Positions 42,248 to 51,202 of a stretch of DNA of 64,000 bases are shown here, piece after piece (within the stretch, counting starts at the first letter, position 1; each line of letters opens with the position of its first letter). Below the pieces are notes generated by a model. The model ran no database searches, had not been told where the DNA came from, and saw only the letters and a program-made list of their open reading frames with translations. The translations under genes and the position numbers were made by a program. This stretch comes from Bradyrhizobium sp. WSM1743. GTDB taxonomy: Bacteria; Pseudomonadota; Alphaproteobacteria; Rhizobiales; Xanthobacteraceae. Where the stretch lies: contig NZ_AXAZ01000041.1 of assembly GCF_000473065.1 (NCBI RefSeq), forward strand, positions 1-64,000, read 5' to 3'.

Positions 42248-43510
42248 ATGCGTCGTATCGTCGTGACCGGAATGGGCGCGGTGTCGCCGCTCGGCTGCGG
42301 AGTCGAACTGTCGTGGCGGCGGCTGCTGGCCGGCCAAAGCGGGCTGCGCCCGCTGCCCGAATGGACGCAGGCGCTGCCGGCGCGCATTGCTGGTCTCGTG
42401 CCCGGCAAGGCCGATGACGCCGAGGGCGGCTTCGATCCGGCGCAGGCCGCAGCGCCAAAGGACCAGCGCAAGATGGACCGGTTCATCCTGTTCGCGCTGC
42501 TCGCCACGGCAGAAGCGGTCGCGCAGGCCAAATGGACGCCGCAGGACGCGAGCACGCTGGAGCGGACCGCGACGATCATCGCCTCCGGCGTCGGCGGCTT
42601 TCCGGCGATGGCGGAGGCCGTGCGCATCACCGAGCAGCGTGGCGCGCGCCGGCTTTCGCCGTTCACGATCCCCTCGTTCCTCGCCAATCTCGCCGCCGGC
42701 CACGTCTCGATCAAATACGGCTACAAGGGCGCGCTGGGCACGCCGGTCACGGCGTGCGCGGCCGGCGTGCAGGCGATCGGCGATGCCGCGCGCATGATCC
42801 GCGCCGGCGAAGCCGACGTTGCAATCTGCGGCGGCGCAGAAGCCTGCATCGATATCGTCAGCCTTGGCGGCTTTGCGGCGGCCCGTGCACTGTCGAGCGG
42901 CTTCAACGACGAGCCCGCACGCGCCTCGCGGCCGTTCGATCGCGACCGCGACGGCTTTGTCATGGGCGAAGGTGCCGGCATCCTGGTGATCGAGGCGCTG
43001 GAGCATGCGCTGGCGCGCGGTGCGACGCCGATCGCGGAGATCGCCGGCTACGGCACGACGGCGGACGCCTATCACATGACATCGGGTCCACCGGATGGCG
43101 AGGGCGCCCGCCGCGCGATGGAGATCGCGCTCAGGCAAGCGGGTCTTGCGCCCTCCGATGTGCAGCACCTGAACGCACACGCGACCTCGACGCCGGCCGG
43201 CGACGAGAGCGAGCTTGGCGCCATCGCCACGCTGTTCGGCCGTGGTCGCGGCATTGCCGTGAGCGCGACCAAATCGGCTACCGGTCATTTGCTCGGCGCC
43301 GCCGGCGGGCTGGAAGCGATCTTCACCGTGCTCGCTTTGCGCGACCAGATCGCGCCGCCGACGCTCAATCTCGAAAATCCCGATCCGGGCGCAGACGGCA
43401 TCGACATCGTCGCCGGTCCAGCGCGGCCGATGCCGATGCAGCATGCCATCTCCAACGGATTCGGCTTCGGCGGGGTGAATGCCAGCGTGATCTTCCGCCG
43501 GATGGGCTGA
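42248..43510 (+). CDS. fabF: Beta-ketoacyl-ACP synthase II-like (FabF family)
   Basis: A 420-residue condensing enzyme with the complete Cys-His-His set: Cys170 in TPVTACAAGVQ, His311 in HLNAHATSTPAG and His347 in KSATGHLLGAAG, plus Lys342. It should elongate acyl-ACP with malonyl-ACP. Only one base separates it from the HxlR gene, so it is probably not the housekeeping FabF, which lies with acpP in most alphaproteobacteria; no acyl carrier protein gene is near. It may be a dedicated synthase for a regulated fatty-acid or lipid modification. Confidence 0.88.
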   Translation: MRRIVVTGMGAVSPLGCGVELSWRRLLAGQSGLRPLPEWTQALPARIAGLVPGKADDAEGGFDPAQAAAPKDQRKMDRFILFALLATAEAVAQAKWTPQDASTLERTATIIASGVGGFPAMAEAVRITEQRGARRLSPFTIPSFLANLAAGHVSIKYGYKGALGTPVTACAAGVQAIGDAARMIRAGEADVAICGGAEACIDIVSLGGFAAARALSSGFNDEPARASRPFDRDRDGFVMGEGAGILVIEALEHALARGATPIAEIAGYGTTADAYHMTSGPPDGEGARRAMEIALRQAGLAPSDVQHLNAHATSTPAGDESELGAIATLFGRGRGIAVSATKSATGHLLGAAGGLEAIFTVLALRDQIAPPTLNLENPDPGADGIDIVAGPARPMPMQHAISNGFGFGGVNASVIFRRMG

Positions 43511-43554
43511 ACGAGAGGCCTTGCAATCGCCGCTCGCTCCGCTACGAAAACAGG

Positions 43555-44187
43555 ATGACCGAAACCAGTTTCTGGCTATTCCTGGCCGCAGCATTCCTCA
43601 TTGCGGCAATTCCCGGCCCAGGCATCTTCTACGTCGCGGCACGGACCTTGTCGGAGGGGCGCGTCAGCGGTTTTGCATCGACCGCGGGCACGGCGCTGGG
43701 CGGACTGGTTCATGTCGTGGCGGGCAGTCTCGGCATCTCCGCAATCATCCTCGCCAGCGCGGAACTGTTTGCCGCCGTGAAATTCGCCGGCGCGCTCTAT
43801 CTGGTCTGGCTCGGCATCAAGACGTTTCGCAGCGCCGGCCGCGCGCCATCGCTCGGGAGCGAGCCGGTCGGCGACAAGCGCGCCTTCCGAGACGGCGTGC
43901 TGGTCGAGGCGTTGAACCCGAAGACCGCCGCGTTCTTCCTCGCCTTCATTCCGCAATTCCTCGATCCCGCGGGATCAAGCCCGACGCTGCAATTCATCAT
44001 GCTAGGTGCGATCTCGGTGACGCTGAACACGCTCGCCGATGTCGTGGTGGTGCTGATGGCCTCCGCGACGCGCGCGCAGCTGATCGGACGGCCGCAGCTG
44101 ATGCGGCGTCTCACGCAGGGCTCCGGCGTCTTCATCGCGGGCCTCGGCCTCTCGCTCGCGCTGACGCGGCGGCCGGCAAATGGATAG
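43555..44187 (+). CDS. LysE-family amino-acid/metabolite exporter
   Basis: A 210-residue membrane protein with five or six hydrophobic helices. FLAAAFLIAAIPGPGIFYVA carries the PGP motif of LysE/RhtB proteins, and ALNPKTAAFFLAFIPQFLDP is the second repeat's conserved stretch. Family members export amino acids or related molecules. An in-frame reading from far upstream belongs to the overlapping fabF strand and is not real. It overlaps the alpha/beta hydrolase start by 8 bases, so it is coupled to it. Confidence 0.9.
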   Translation: MTETSFWLFLAAAFLIAAIPGPGIFYVAARTLSEGRVSGFASTAGTALGGLVHVVAGSLGISAIILASAELFAAVKFAGALYLVWLGIKTFRSAGRAPSLGSEPVGDKRAFRDGVLVEALNPKTAAFFLAFIPQFLDPAGSSPTLQFIMLGAISVTLNTLADVVVVLMASATRAQLIGRPQLMRRLTQGSGVFIAGLGLSLALTRRPANG

Positions 44188-45058
44188 CTCCCCGCAAGAC
44201 CGCTTCTATCAATCGCACGGCCTGCGGCTGCATTACGCCGACTGGGGCAACGAGGGCGCGCCCCCTCTGATCCTGGTGCATGGCGGCCGCGATCATTGCC
44301 GAAGCTGGGATCACATCGCCCGATCGTTGCAGCCGCATTTTCACGTGCTCGCGCCCGACCTGCGCGGTCACGGCGATTCCGACTGGACCCGAGGCGGCAG
44401 TTACGCGCTGACCGAATATGTCTACGATCTGACCCAGCTCGTCCGCAGCATCGCAGCGCCTCAGATCGCTCTCATCGGCCATTCGATGGGCGGCATGGTG
44501 AGCCTGATCTTTTCGGGCTCATTCCCCGAGCAGGTCACCAAGCTCGTCGTGCTCGACGGCGTGACCATGTTGCCGGACACGCCGAAGCCGCCGGTGCATG
44601 AGCGCATCGGCAAATGGGTAGCCCAGCTCGACAGACTGCACGACCGCACCCCGCGCCGCTACTCGACGCTCGAGGACGCTGCCGCGCAGATGATGCTTCA
44701 CAACAAGCGCCTATCCCGCGACCTCGCGCTGCATCTCGCCACGCATGGGGCGCGACAGAACGAGGACGGCACCTATAGCTGGAAATTCGATCCCTATCAG
44801 CGCGCCTCTGCGCCGCACCGGCTCTGGCCCGACGATCATGTCGCGCTGTGGTCACGCATCGCCTGCCCGACGCTGCTGCTCAATGCCGGCGAAAGTTTTT
44901 TGGCGGCCGCAAAGGCCGCGGGCCTGGAGCGATATTTCCAGAACGTGCGCATCGAGACCATCGCCGGAGCGGGACACTGGCTGCAGCATGACAAGCCGCA
45001 AGAGGTGCTGGGTGCGATCCGAAAATTTCTCGGGCTGGCCGAGCACGACGTGAATTAG
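44180..45058 (+). CDS. Alpha/beta hydrolase
   Basis: A 292-residue hydrolase with the nucleophile elbow ALIGHSMGGMVSL (Ser102), oxyanion strand LILVHGGRDHC, and GAGHWLQHDKPQ carrying the catalytic histidine near the C-terminus. The acid residue is probably in the VALWSRIACPTLLLNAGESF region. Close to haloalkane dehalogenase or ester/lactone hydrolase-like proteins, but the substrate is unknown. It is the fourth gene of the HxlR-led run and overlaps the LysE stop, so it may act on the same compound. Confidence 0.88.
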   Translation: MDSSPQDRFYQSHGLRLHYADWGNEGAPPLILVHGGRDHCRSWDHIARSLQPHFHVLAPDLRGHGDSDWTRGGSYALTEYVYDLTQLVRSIAAPQIALIGHSMGGMVSLIFSGSFPEQVTKLVVLDGVTMLPDTPKPPVHERIGKWVAQLDRLHDRTPRRYSTLEDAAAQMMLHNKRLSRDLALHLATHGARQNEDGTYSWKFDPYQRASAPHRLWPDDHVALWSRIACPTLLLNAGESFLAAAKAAGLERYFQNVRIETIAGAGHWLQHDKPQEVLGAIRKFLGLAEHDVN

Positions 45059-45108
45059 CTCCACCGCAGCCCGTCCTGCGGCAGTATCGTCGCCCGAATC
45101 GAGCGCAG

Positions 45109-45279
45109 CTACGCGGCCCAATCGACGACGGCGTCTATGAAGGTCTGTGCCTGACGGATCGCATCCAGCCTGGTGGCGCAGACGCCGACCGTGACCGTTC
45201 TTCCCTTGCCAACGGTCCACTTCCAACCACGCGGAAAGTTCATTTCAATGATCGAGAAACTGATGCCACGATGTTCCAC
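45109..45279 (-). CDS. Small hypothetical protein (56 aa, GTG start)
   Basis: GTG start behind GGAGGTCC with 5-base spacing. The protein runs EHRGISFSIIEMNFPRGWKW, then TVGKGRTVTVGVCATRLDAI and RQAQTFIDAVVDWAA. The pattern, two short strands with W-x-W and a final helix with RxxAxxxIDA, resembles other unnamed rhizobial small proteins. It is too short for strong proof but the ribosome site is good. It lies downstream of, and convergent to, the alpha/beta hydrolase. Confidence 0.6.
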   Translation of the reverse strand: MEHRGISFSIIEMNFPRGWKWTVGKGRTVTVGVCATRLDAIRQAQTFIDAVVDWAA

Positions 45280-45354
45280 GGCGGACCTCCGTTGACATGA
45301 GTTGCACGCGGATCGAGGCTACTGCGTCCCCCAACAGAGGTCCAGTATCGTAGA

Positions 45355-45438
45355 CCGGATGGAGCGCAGCGCAATCGGGAACCATTGCCAGCGAAACATC
45401 CCGGATTACGCTGTGCGCTTCATCCTGGCTACGCAGCT
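45355..45438. repeat. Palindromic repeat (CGTAGACCGGATGGAGCGCA / TGCGCTTCATCCTGGCTACG)
   Basis: Imperfect inverted arms of the CGTAGCCCG type, as at 8350-8424, between the small GTG gene and ispE. Confidence 0.75.
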
Positions 45439-45453
45439 TCGTCCGGCAAATAC

Positions 45454-46338
45454 CTAACTCAACGTCCCCGCATGCACCCACCAGCCCGGGTGATCGCGCC
45501 GGATCTTCTCGGCGGCAGCATGGGCCTCGACCGGTGCGCCATAGATCGCAAAGCACGTCGCGCCCGAGCCGGACATGCGGGCGAGCTTGACGCTGGCGGA
45601 ATCGCGCAAGGCGTCCAGCACCTCGCCGATCACAGGCTCGATCCGCAGCGCTGGCGCCTCGAGGTCGTTGGCGACGGTGTCGAGAACCTCGACCCAATCG
45701 GCGATCGAGGCCCCCTCCTCCGGCCACGCCGGCGCTTCGAGGACCGAGGTAGCACCAACCAGGAGCTCGCCGTTGCGCAGGCCCAGCGCCTGGAACACGT
45801 CCTTCGTGGCAACCGGCACGCGCGGATTGACCATGACGCAGGGCATGCTCGGCAAGGCGAGCGGCAACAGCTGCTCGCCGACACCGGTCATGTCGCAGGC
45901 GCGCGAGAGGAGGCACACCGGCACGTCGGCGCCGGTCGCGAGCGCGACCTTTTGGAGCCGCGGATCATCGAGCGACAAATCGTTGACACGCGCCAGGAGG
46001 CGCAGCGCTGCCGCGGCGTCCGCCGAGCCGCCGCCGATACCGGCCGCCACGGGGAGCATCTTATCCAGCGCGAAGGCGCCCAGCTTCAGGCCCGGCACGG
46101 CCTCGGCCAGAAGCTTGGCGGCCTTGAGCACGAGATTGTCGGCGGCGTCGCCGCAGGCCGCAGCCAGCGGCCCGGTTGTGGTGAGCTTCAGCTCGCCGCC
46201 GGGCTCCAGCGTGAGCCGGTCGGCACAGTCGGCGAACGCAACCACGCTTTCGAGATCATGATAGCCGTCGGCACGACGGCCGACGACGCGAAGGCTCAGA
46301 TTGACCTTCGCCCGCCCCTCTTCAATCAACGCCGACAT
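45454..46338 (-). CDS. ispE: 4-(cytidine 5'-diphospho)-2-C-methyl-D-erythritol kinase
   Basis: A 294-residue GHMP kinase of the MEP isoprenoid pathway. RAKVNLSLRVVGRRADGYHD is the family start with the substrate lysine, LPVAAGIGGGSADAAAALRL the ATP-binding glycine loop, and MSGSGATCFAIYG the third motif. It phosphorylates CDP-methylerythritol. Length is typical. It follows the TPR gene by 27 bases in the same direction and is presumably co-transcribed, though the pairing has no known functional basis beyond frequent synteny. Confidence 0.95.
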   Translation of the reverse strand: MSALIEEGRAKVNLSLRVVGRRADGYHDLESVVAFADCADRLTLEPGGELKLTTTGPLAAACGDAADNLVLKAAKLLAEAVPGLKLGAFALDKMLPVAAGIGGGSADAAAALRLLARVNDLSLDDPRLQKVALATGADVPVCLLSRACDMTGVGEQLLPLALPSMPCVMVNPRVPVATKDVFQALGLRNGELLVGATSVLEAPAWPEEGASIADWVEVLDTVANDLEAPALRIEPVIGEVLDALRDSASVKLARMSGSGATCFAIYGAPVEAHAAAEKIRRDHPGWWVHAGTLS

Positions 46339-46365
46339 CGGCGACAGCCCCCAACTTCGCTCAGA

Positions 46366-48162
46366 TTAGCCGCCCTTGCCGTCGTCCTTCCTCTTTTCGG
46401 CCTGCGCCGCGGAAGAGTTCGAATTGTCGTCCGGAAGGCCGTTGGCGATCTTGGCCTCGATCTTCGGCAGTTCTTCCGGCTCGGGCTTGAGATCACGCGC
46501 ATGCGACCACTGGAATTTTGCTTCCAGCGTGCGGCCGACGCGCCAATAGGCATCGCCAAGGTGGTCGTTGATGGTGGGATCCTCGGGCTTGAGATCGATC
46601 GCGCGCTCGAGATTCTTCACCGCCTCCTCGTAATTGCCGATGCGGTAATAGGCCCAGCCGAGGGAATCGACGATGTAGCCGTCGTCGGGACGCTGCTCGA
46701 CGGCACGTTTGATCATCTTCATGCCTTCATCGAGATTCACGCCCTGGTCGATCCAGGAGTAGCCGAGATAGTTGAGGACATGCGGCTGATCGGGCTGGAG
46801 CTCGAGCGCCTTCTTCATGTCGGCCTCGGCCTTGGCCCACTGCTTGGAGCGCTCCTCGCAGATGCCGCGATAATAGTACCAGACGCTGTTGGCCTTGTCG
46901 TTGCCCGCCGGCAGCACGTCGATTCCTTGCGAATAGGTCGCGCCACAGTCACCGAACCGCTTGCGGCCGCGCTCGATATTGCCGAGCGCCATGATGGCTT
47001 CGAGGTCCTTGGCATCTTCCGATGTGACGCCCTTGAGGATCTTGATCGCCTCGTCGGTGCGGTCGGCGGAGTCGAGATCGATGGCGAGCTGGATCTGCGC
47101 ATTGCGCTTGAGCGGCGAGGTCGCGGGCACGCGCTCATAGACCTTGATCGCCATCTGCGGCCGCTTCACCGATTCATAGAGGTCGGCGAGCGAGAGCAGC
47201 GCCAGCGGATGGCTCGGCTGAAGGTAGAGCGAGAGCTGGAGATAGACCAGCGCCAGATCCTCGCCGCCGCGGCGGGTCAGCGTGGCGCCGATGCCGTAGA
47301 GCGCTTCGGCGGCGCCGGCCTGCGCGGAATCGACCAAGGGCGGCATCTTCTTGCCGGCCTTGGTCTCGCGCAAGCCTTCCTGGATCAGCGGATGGCGCGC
47401 GAGTTTCTTGTCGAAGGCTTGGTAGACGGTGGTCGCAGCGGCGGAATCCTTGTTGCGCGAGAGCCAGCGCGCATAGGCCTCGGTCACGCGCAACATGGAA
47501 TCATCGAGCTTGTAGGCCCGCTCGAAGCGGGTGCCGGCGTCTTTCTCCTTACCGGAAAGCTCCAGGATCATGCCCGCATGAAGGTCCTTGAACAGCGGAT
47601 ACCATTCCGGACCGGCCAGCTTGTCGATGGTGGCGACACCACCCTTGGCATCGCCAGCACCATAGGCGGCCCAGCCCGACAGCAGCGTCGCGACCAGATC
47701 GGTGATGGGACCGCGGATCGACTGATTGATGTTGGTCTGCGCGGCCGCGTACTTCTTCAGCTTGAGATCATGCACGCCGACGACGAGACGCGCGACGCGG
47801 TTGGTCTTGTCGATGGTGAGGATGCGCTCGGCGAGCTTGACCGCCTCGTCGATGTCGCCGTCCGCGACCGAAGATATGAAGGCACGGTCGAGCAGCTCGT
47901 TGTTCTTGGGATCGGTGCGGAGCGCCGAACGGTAGAATGCGGCGGCGGACGCCGCGTCACGCTCGACGCTGGCGTGGCGGGCGGCGAGATAGCTGCCGGC
48001 ACCGGTGAGCGACTTCAGATCGTTCCTAGTCGGAAATTGCGCCGCCGTGTTCTCGGGATGATCCGGCGTCTGCGCCAGGACCGCGCCGGGGACCGCCACG
48101 AGCGCGGTGCCCATGAGGGCGATGGCGGCAGCAGTCCAGCGGTTGAAACGATTTGAAAACAT
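46366..48162 (-). CDS. Exported tetratricopeptide-repeat protein
   Basis: A 598-residue periplasmic or envelope TPR protein. A signal peptide (FNRWTAAAIALMGTALVAVP then GAVLAQ) is followed by a long series of helical repeats through the C-terminus. Several have the TPR signature (AFYRSALRTDPKNNELLDRA, ALELQPDQPHVLNYLGYSWI, RAIDLKPEDPTINDHLGDAY). It ends in a charged Lys/Asp tail. TPR proteins of this kind assemble envelope complexes; no partner is evident. The start is ATG 48162, where the signal peptide begins. Confidence 0.88.
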   Translation of the reverse strand: MFSNRFNRWTAAAIALMGTALVAVPGAVLAQTPDHPENTAAQFPTRNDLKSLTGAGSYLAARHASVERDAASAAAFYRSALRTDPKNNELLDRAFISSVADGDIDEAVKLAERILTIDKTNRVARLVVGVHDLKLKKYAAAQTNINQSIRGPITDLVATLLSGWAAYGAGDAKGGVATIDKLAGPEWYPLFKDLHAGMILELSGKEKDAGTRFERAYKLDDSMLRVTEAYARWLSRNKDSAAATTVYQAFDKKLARHPLIQEGLRETKAGKKMPPLVDSAQAGAAEALYGIGATLTRRGGEDLALVYLQLSLYLQPSHPLALLSLADLYESVKRPQMAIKVYERVPATSPLKRNAQIQLAIDLDSADRTDEAIKILKGVTSEDAKDLEAIMALGNIERGRKRFGDCGATYSQGIDVLPAGNDKANSVWYYYRGICEERSKQWAKAEADMKKALELQPDQPHVLNYLGYSWIDQGVNLDEGMKMIKRAVEQRPDDGYIVDSLGWAYYRIGNYEEAVKNLERAIDLKPEDPTINDHLGDAYWRVGRTLEAKFQWSHARDLKPEPEELPKIEAKIANGLPDDNSNSSAAQAEKRKDDGKGG

Positions 48163-48466
48163 CAGGGCTCGCCTTGAGTTGGTAGTGCCTGGGTTTGCAG
48201 CAGAAGGCCGTATCGCATGCGTACGCGGCCGGTGGCATCGGGACCCGGAACCGTCAGGCCGACAATGCCGCTTTTGGCGCTTCGCCGCAAGGATTCGGAC
48301 CGGGCGATCGCCTCCGCATGCCCCAAATCGGCCAATGAATCCCAAGAGCGCCCCAAGACGCCGCTACTATGGCCTTATCGTGGCCGCGACCGGTAGCCGC
48401 GGCCCCATCCTCACGCGAACGTGCGCTGGATCACCTTCGTGACCAGGTCCGCTTGCTCGGCCGCCC
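48163..48466. other. 304-base gap between ETF-QO and TPR genes
   Basis: Both neighbours read leftward, so this is the 3' side of ETF-QO on the right and the promoter side of the TPR gene on the left. It holds no palindromic repeat of the families seen elsewhere. An in-frame TTG reading that would overlap the TPR start is not convincing. I see no clear promoter or RNA. Confidence 0.5.
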
Positions 48467-50128
48467 TTACATCGCCTCGTAGTTCGGGCCGCCACCGCCT
48501 TCCGGGGGAACCCAGGTGATGTTGCCGTTGGGATCCTTCACGTCGCAGGTTTTGCAGTGGACGCAGTTCTGGGCATTGATCTGGAAGCGCGGGCCCGCCC
48601 CCTCTTCGATCCACTCATAGACACCGGCCGGGCAGTAGCGATTCGAGGGGCCGGCGAAGACGTCATGCTCGGAGGTCTTCTGGAGGTTCATGTCGGTGAC
48701 CTTCAGATGGACCGGCTGGTCCTCCTCATGATTGGTGTTGGACAAAAACACCGAGGACAGCTTGTCGAACGTGATCTTGCCGTCGGGCTTCGGGTAGTTC
48801 CTGGGCGCGTGGCTCTTGGCCGTATCGAGCGTGGCGCGGTCATGCTTGAGATGCGATTGGGTGCCGAACAGCGAAGCGCCGAACAGCGTGTTGCACCACA
48901 TGTCGAAGCCGCCGAGCGCGACGCCGAGCACGGTGCCGAACTTCGACCACAGCGGCTTGACGTTGCGGACCAGGAACAAATCCTTGCCGACCGCCGAGGA
49001 CCGCCACGCATTCTCGTATTCGACGAGTTCGTCGTTGGCGCGATCGGCGGCCAGCGCGGCTGCGACGTGCTCGGCAGCCAGCATGCCGGTGCCCATCGCA
49101 TTGTGCACGCCCTTGATGCGCGGCACGTTGACGAAGCCGGCGGCGCAGCCGATCAGCGCGCCGCCGGGGAAGCTGAGCTTTGGCACCGACTGATAGCCAC
49201 CCTCGGTGATGGCGCGCGCGCCGTAAGCGAGCCGCTTGGCGCCTTCGAAAGTGCCACGGATCGAGGGATGGGTCTTGAAGCGCTGGAATTCGTCGAACGG
49301 CGACAGATAGGGATCATCGTAGTTGAGATGCACGACGAAGCCGACGGCGACGAGATTGTCGTCATAATGATAGAGGAACGAGCCGCCGCCGGTCTTCATG
49401 TCGAGCGGCCAGCCGAACGAATGCTGGATCAAGCCCTTCTGGTGCTTGGCGGGATCGATCTGCCAGACCTCCTTGAGGCCGATGCCGAATTTCGGCGGCT
49501 CGCTCTTGGCGTCCAGCGCGAATTTGTTGATGAGCTGCTTGGTCAGGCTGCCTCGGGCGCCTTCGGCGAACAGCGTGTACTTGCCGAGCAATTCCATGCC
49601 GCGGGTAAAGGAGTCCTTCGGCTTGCCGTCGCGGCCGATGCCCATGTCGCCGGTGGCGATGCCCTTGACCTTGCTGTCCTCGTCATAGAGCACTTCGGCC
49701 GCAGCAAAGCCCGGATAGATCTCGACTCCGAGCGCCTCGGCCCTGCGCGCCAGCCAGCGGCAGATATTGCCGAGCGAGCCGATGTAACAGTGATGATTGT
49801 CCATCAGCGGCGGCATGATGAAGTTCGGCAGCTTGATCGCGCCGCCGCCAGTCATCCAGTAGAAGCGGTCGTCCTTCACCTGCGTCTTCAGCGGGCAGTC
49901 GGCATCCTCGCGCCAGTCCGGGATGAGCTTGTCGAGCCCGGCCGGGTCGATTACCGCGCCCGAGAGAATGTGCGCGCCGACCTCGGAGCCCTTCTCCACC
50001 ACGACGACGTTGAGATCGGCGTTGAGCTGCTTCAGCCGGATCGCGGCCGACAGACCCGAGGGGCCGGCGCCGACGATGACGACGTCGAATTCCATGGATT
50101 CGCGCGGGGGAAGTTCTTCGGTGCTCAT
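48467..50128 (-). CDS. etfQO: Electron transfer flavoprotein-ubiquinone oxidoreductase
   Basis: A 553-residue membrane-associated enzyme passing electrons from ETF to ubiquinone. VVIVGAGPSGLSAAIRL is the FAD site, and GAHILSGAVIDP and KLSFPGGALIGCAAGFVNVP are conserved. The C-terminal 4Fe-4S cluster ligands are visible in RYCPAGVYEW and NCVHCKTCDVKDP. It links fatty-acid and amino-acid oxidation to the respiratory chain. Complete length. Reads leftward from a divergent promoter shared with the uracil-DNA glycosylase gene. Confidence 0.95.
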   Translation of the reverse strand: MSTEELPPRESMEFDVVIVGAGPSGLSAAIRLKQLNADLNVVVVEKGSEVGAHILSGAVIDPAGLDKLIPDWREDADCPLKTQVKDDRFYWMTGGGAIKLPNFIMPPLMDNHHCYIGSLGNICRWLARRAEALGVEIYPGFAAAEVLYDEDSKVKGIATGDMGIGRDGKPKDSFTRGMELLGKYTLFAEGARGSLTKQLINKFALDAKSEPPKFGIGLKEVWQIDPAKHQKGLIQHSFGWPLDMKTGGGSFLYHYDDNLVAVGFVVHLNYDDPYLSPFDEFQRFKTHPSIRGTFEGAKRLAYGARAITEGGYQSVPKLSFPGGALIGCAAGFVNVPRIKGVHNAMGTGMLAAEHVAAALAADRANDELVEYENAWRSSAVGKDLFLVRNVKPLWSKFGTVLGVALGGFDMWCNTLFGASLFGTQSHLKHDRATLDTAKSHAPRNYPKPDGKITFDKLSSVFLSNTNHEEDQPVHLKVTDMNLQKTSEHDVFAGPSNRYCPAGVYEWIEEGAGPRFQINAQNCVHCKTCDVKDPNGNITWVPPEGGGGPNYEAM

Positions 50129-50263
50129 CTGATCTCAGCCCTTGAGACGGTCCTTGGTCGATTGCGCCCTCTTGTTTCCGATTTTTCCGGGTAGGACAAC
50201 CTCGGAATCGCGTTCCGCCGGGATGCAAGGCCCTCCAAGGTGATATAAAAGTCAGTCTTTCCC

Positions 50264-51073
50264 ATGATCCCCGAACCCGCACCCACCGTCCGAGAGCTGC
50301 TCGCCTTCTATCTGGAGGCCGGAGTCGACTGCGCGCTAGCGGAGGAACCGATAGACCGCCTGGCGGAAATCGATGCGCCGCCGCCGGCCCCACGCGCGGC
50401 GTCGCCAGCCGAGGCGCCCCGGCCGGTTACGGCGCCCGCGGTCATGCGCGGCGAGGCCGCGCCTGCACCGGAAGTGGCCATCGCCTCGGCACGCGAGGCC
50501 GCGCGCACGGCGCCGACCCTGGAGGCGCTGCGCGAGCTGATGCAGAATTTCGAGGGCTGCGCGTTGAAGCACACCGCGACGCGGCTGGTGTTCGCCGACG
50601 GCAATCCGCAGGCGCGCATCATGTTCGTCGGCGAGGCGCCCGGCCGCGACGAGGACATCGAGGGACTGCCCTTCGTCGGGCGCAGCGGCAAGCTGCTCGA
50701 TCTGATGATAGGAGCCATAGGCCTCAACCGCACCACCGCCTACATCGCCAACGTCATTCCCTGGCGGCCGCCCGGCAACCGGACGCCGACGCCGCAGGAG
50801 ACGCAGATCTGCCTGCCCTTCATCCAGCGCCAGATCGAGCTGGTAAATCCCGACGTGCTGGTGACGCTTGGCAATCCCTCGACCCAGACACTGCTCGGAA
50901 CGCGCGAAGGCATCATGCGTACCCGCGGACGCTGGTTCGATTACGACACCGGCGCACGCACCATCCGCGCGCTGCCGACGTTCCACCCAGCCTATCTGTT
51001 GCGCTCGCCGGCGTACAAACGGCTGGCCTGGCAGGATTTGCGGTCGATCGCGAAGGCGCTGGCGGGCGCGTGA
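50264..51073 (+). CDS. Uracil-DNA glycosylase, family-4-like, with two Fe-S cysteines replaced
   Basis: A 269-residue protein whose last 180 residues are a UDG fold. GEAPGRDEDIEGLPFVGRSG is the water-activating region, VLVTLGNPSTQ the central strand, and HPAYLLR the minor-groove motif (from His241). Canonical family 4 has four Fe-S cysteines; here only Cys99 (EGCALK) and Cys183 (QICLPF) remain. Where the others should be, the sequence has NFEG before Cys99 and Trp167 in IPWRPPGNR. A poorly conserved N-terminus of about 90 residues, rich in Pro and Ala, precedes the core. It excises uracil from DNA by family; whether it still holds a cluster is doubtful. Confidence 0.85.
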   Translation: MIPEPAPTVRELLAFYLEAGVDCALAEEPIDRLAEIDAPPPAPRAASPAEAPRPVTAPAVMRGEAAPAPEVAIASAREAARTAPTLEALRELMQNFEGCALKHTATRLVFADGNPQARIMFVGEAPGRDEDIEGLPFVGRSGKLLDLMIGAIGLNRTTAYIANVIPWRPPGNRTPTPQETQICLPFIQRQIELVNPDVLVTLGNPSTQTLLGTREGIMRTRGRWFDYDTGARTIRALPTFHPAYLLRSPAYKRLAWQDLRSIAKALAGA

Positions 51074-51094
51074 GGTGCAGTACGCGCCCTCCCC

Positions 51095-51180
51095 GTCATT
51101 GCGAGCGCAGCGAAGCAATCCAGAGTGCCTCGGCGGAAAGATCCTGGATTGCTTCGTCGCAAGGGCTCCTCGCAATGACG
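51095..51180. repeat. Palindromic repeat, GTCATTGCGAGCGCAGCGAAG family, copy 3
   Basis: GTCATTGCGAGCGCAGCGAA with CAATCCAG and CTGGATTGCTTCG to CTCGCAATGACG. The right arm has a small insertion (GTCGCAAGGGCTC). Confidence 0.85.
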
Positions 51181-51202
51181 CCGGAGATAGCAAGCGCGCG
51201 GC

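Noticed and set aside
45385..48156. A 923-codon plus-strand frame opposite ispE and the TPR gene
   Set aside because: Antisense artefact of high GC; ispE and TPR motifs are clear on the minus strand.
48162..48356. 64-codon TTG-started frame whose stop overlaps the TPR start
   Set aside because: It has a weak start codon, no ribosome site and no recognisable protein pattern.
48557..50194. A 545-codon frame opposite the ETF-ubiquinone oxidoreductase gene
   Set aside because: Antisense artefact; the real gene has cofactor motifs.
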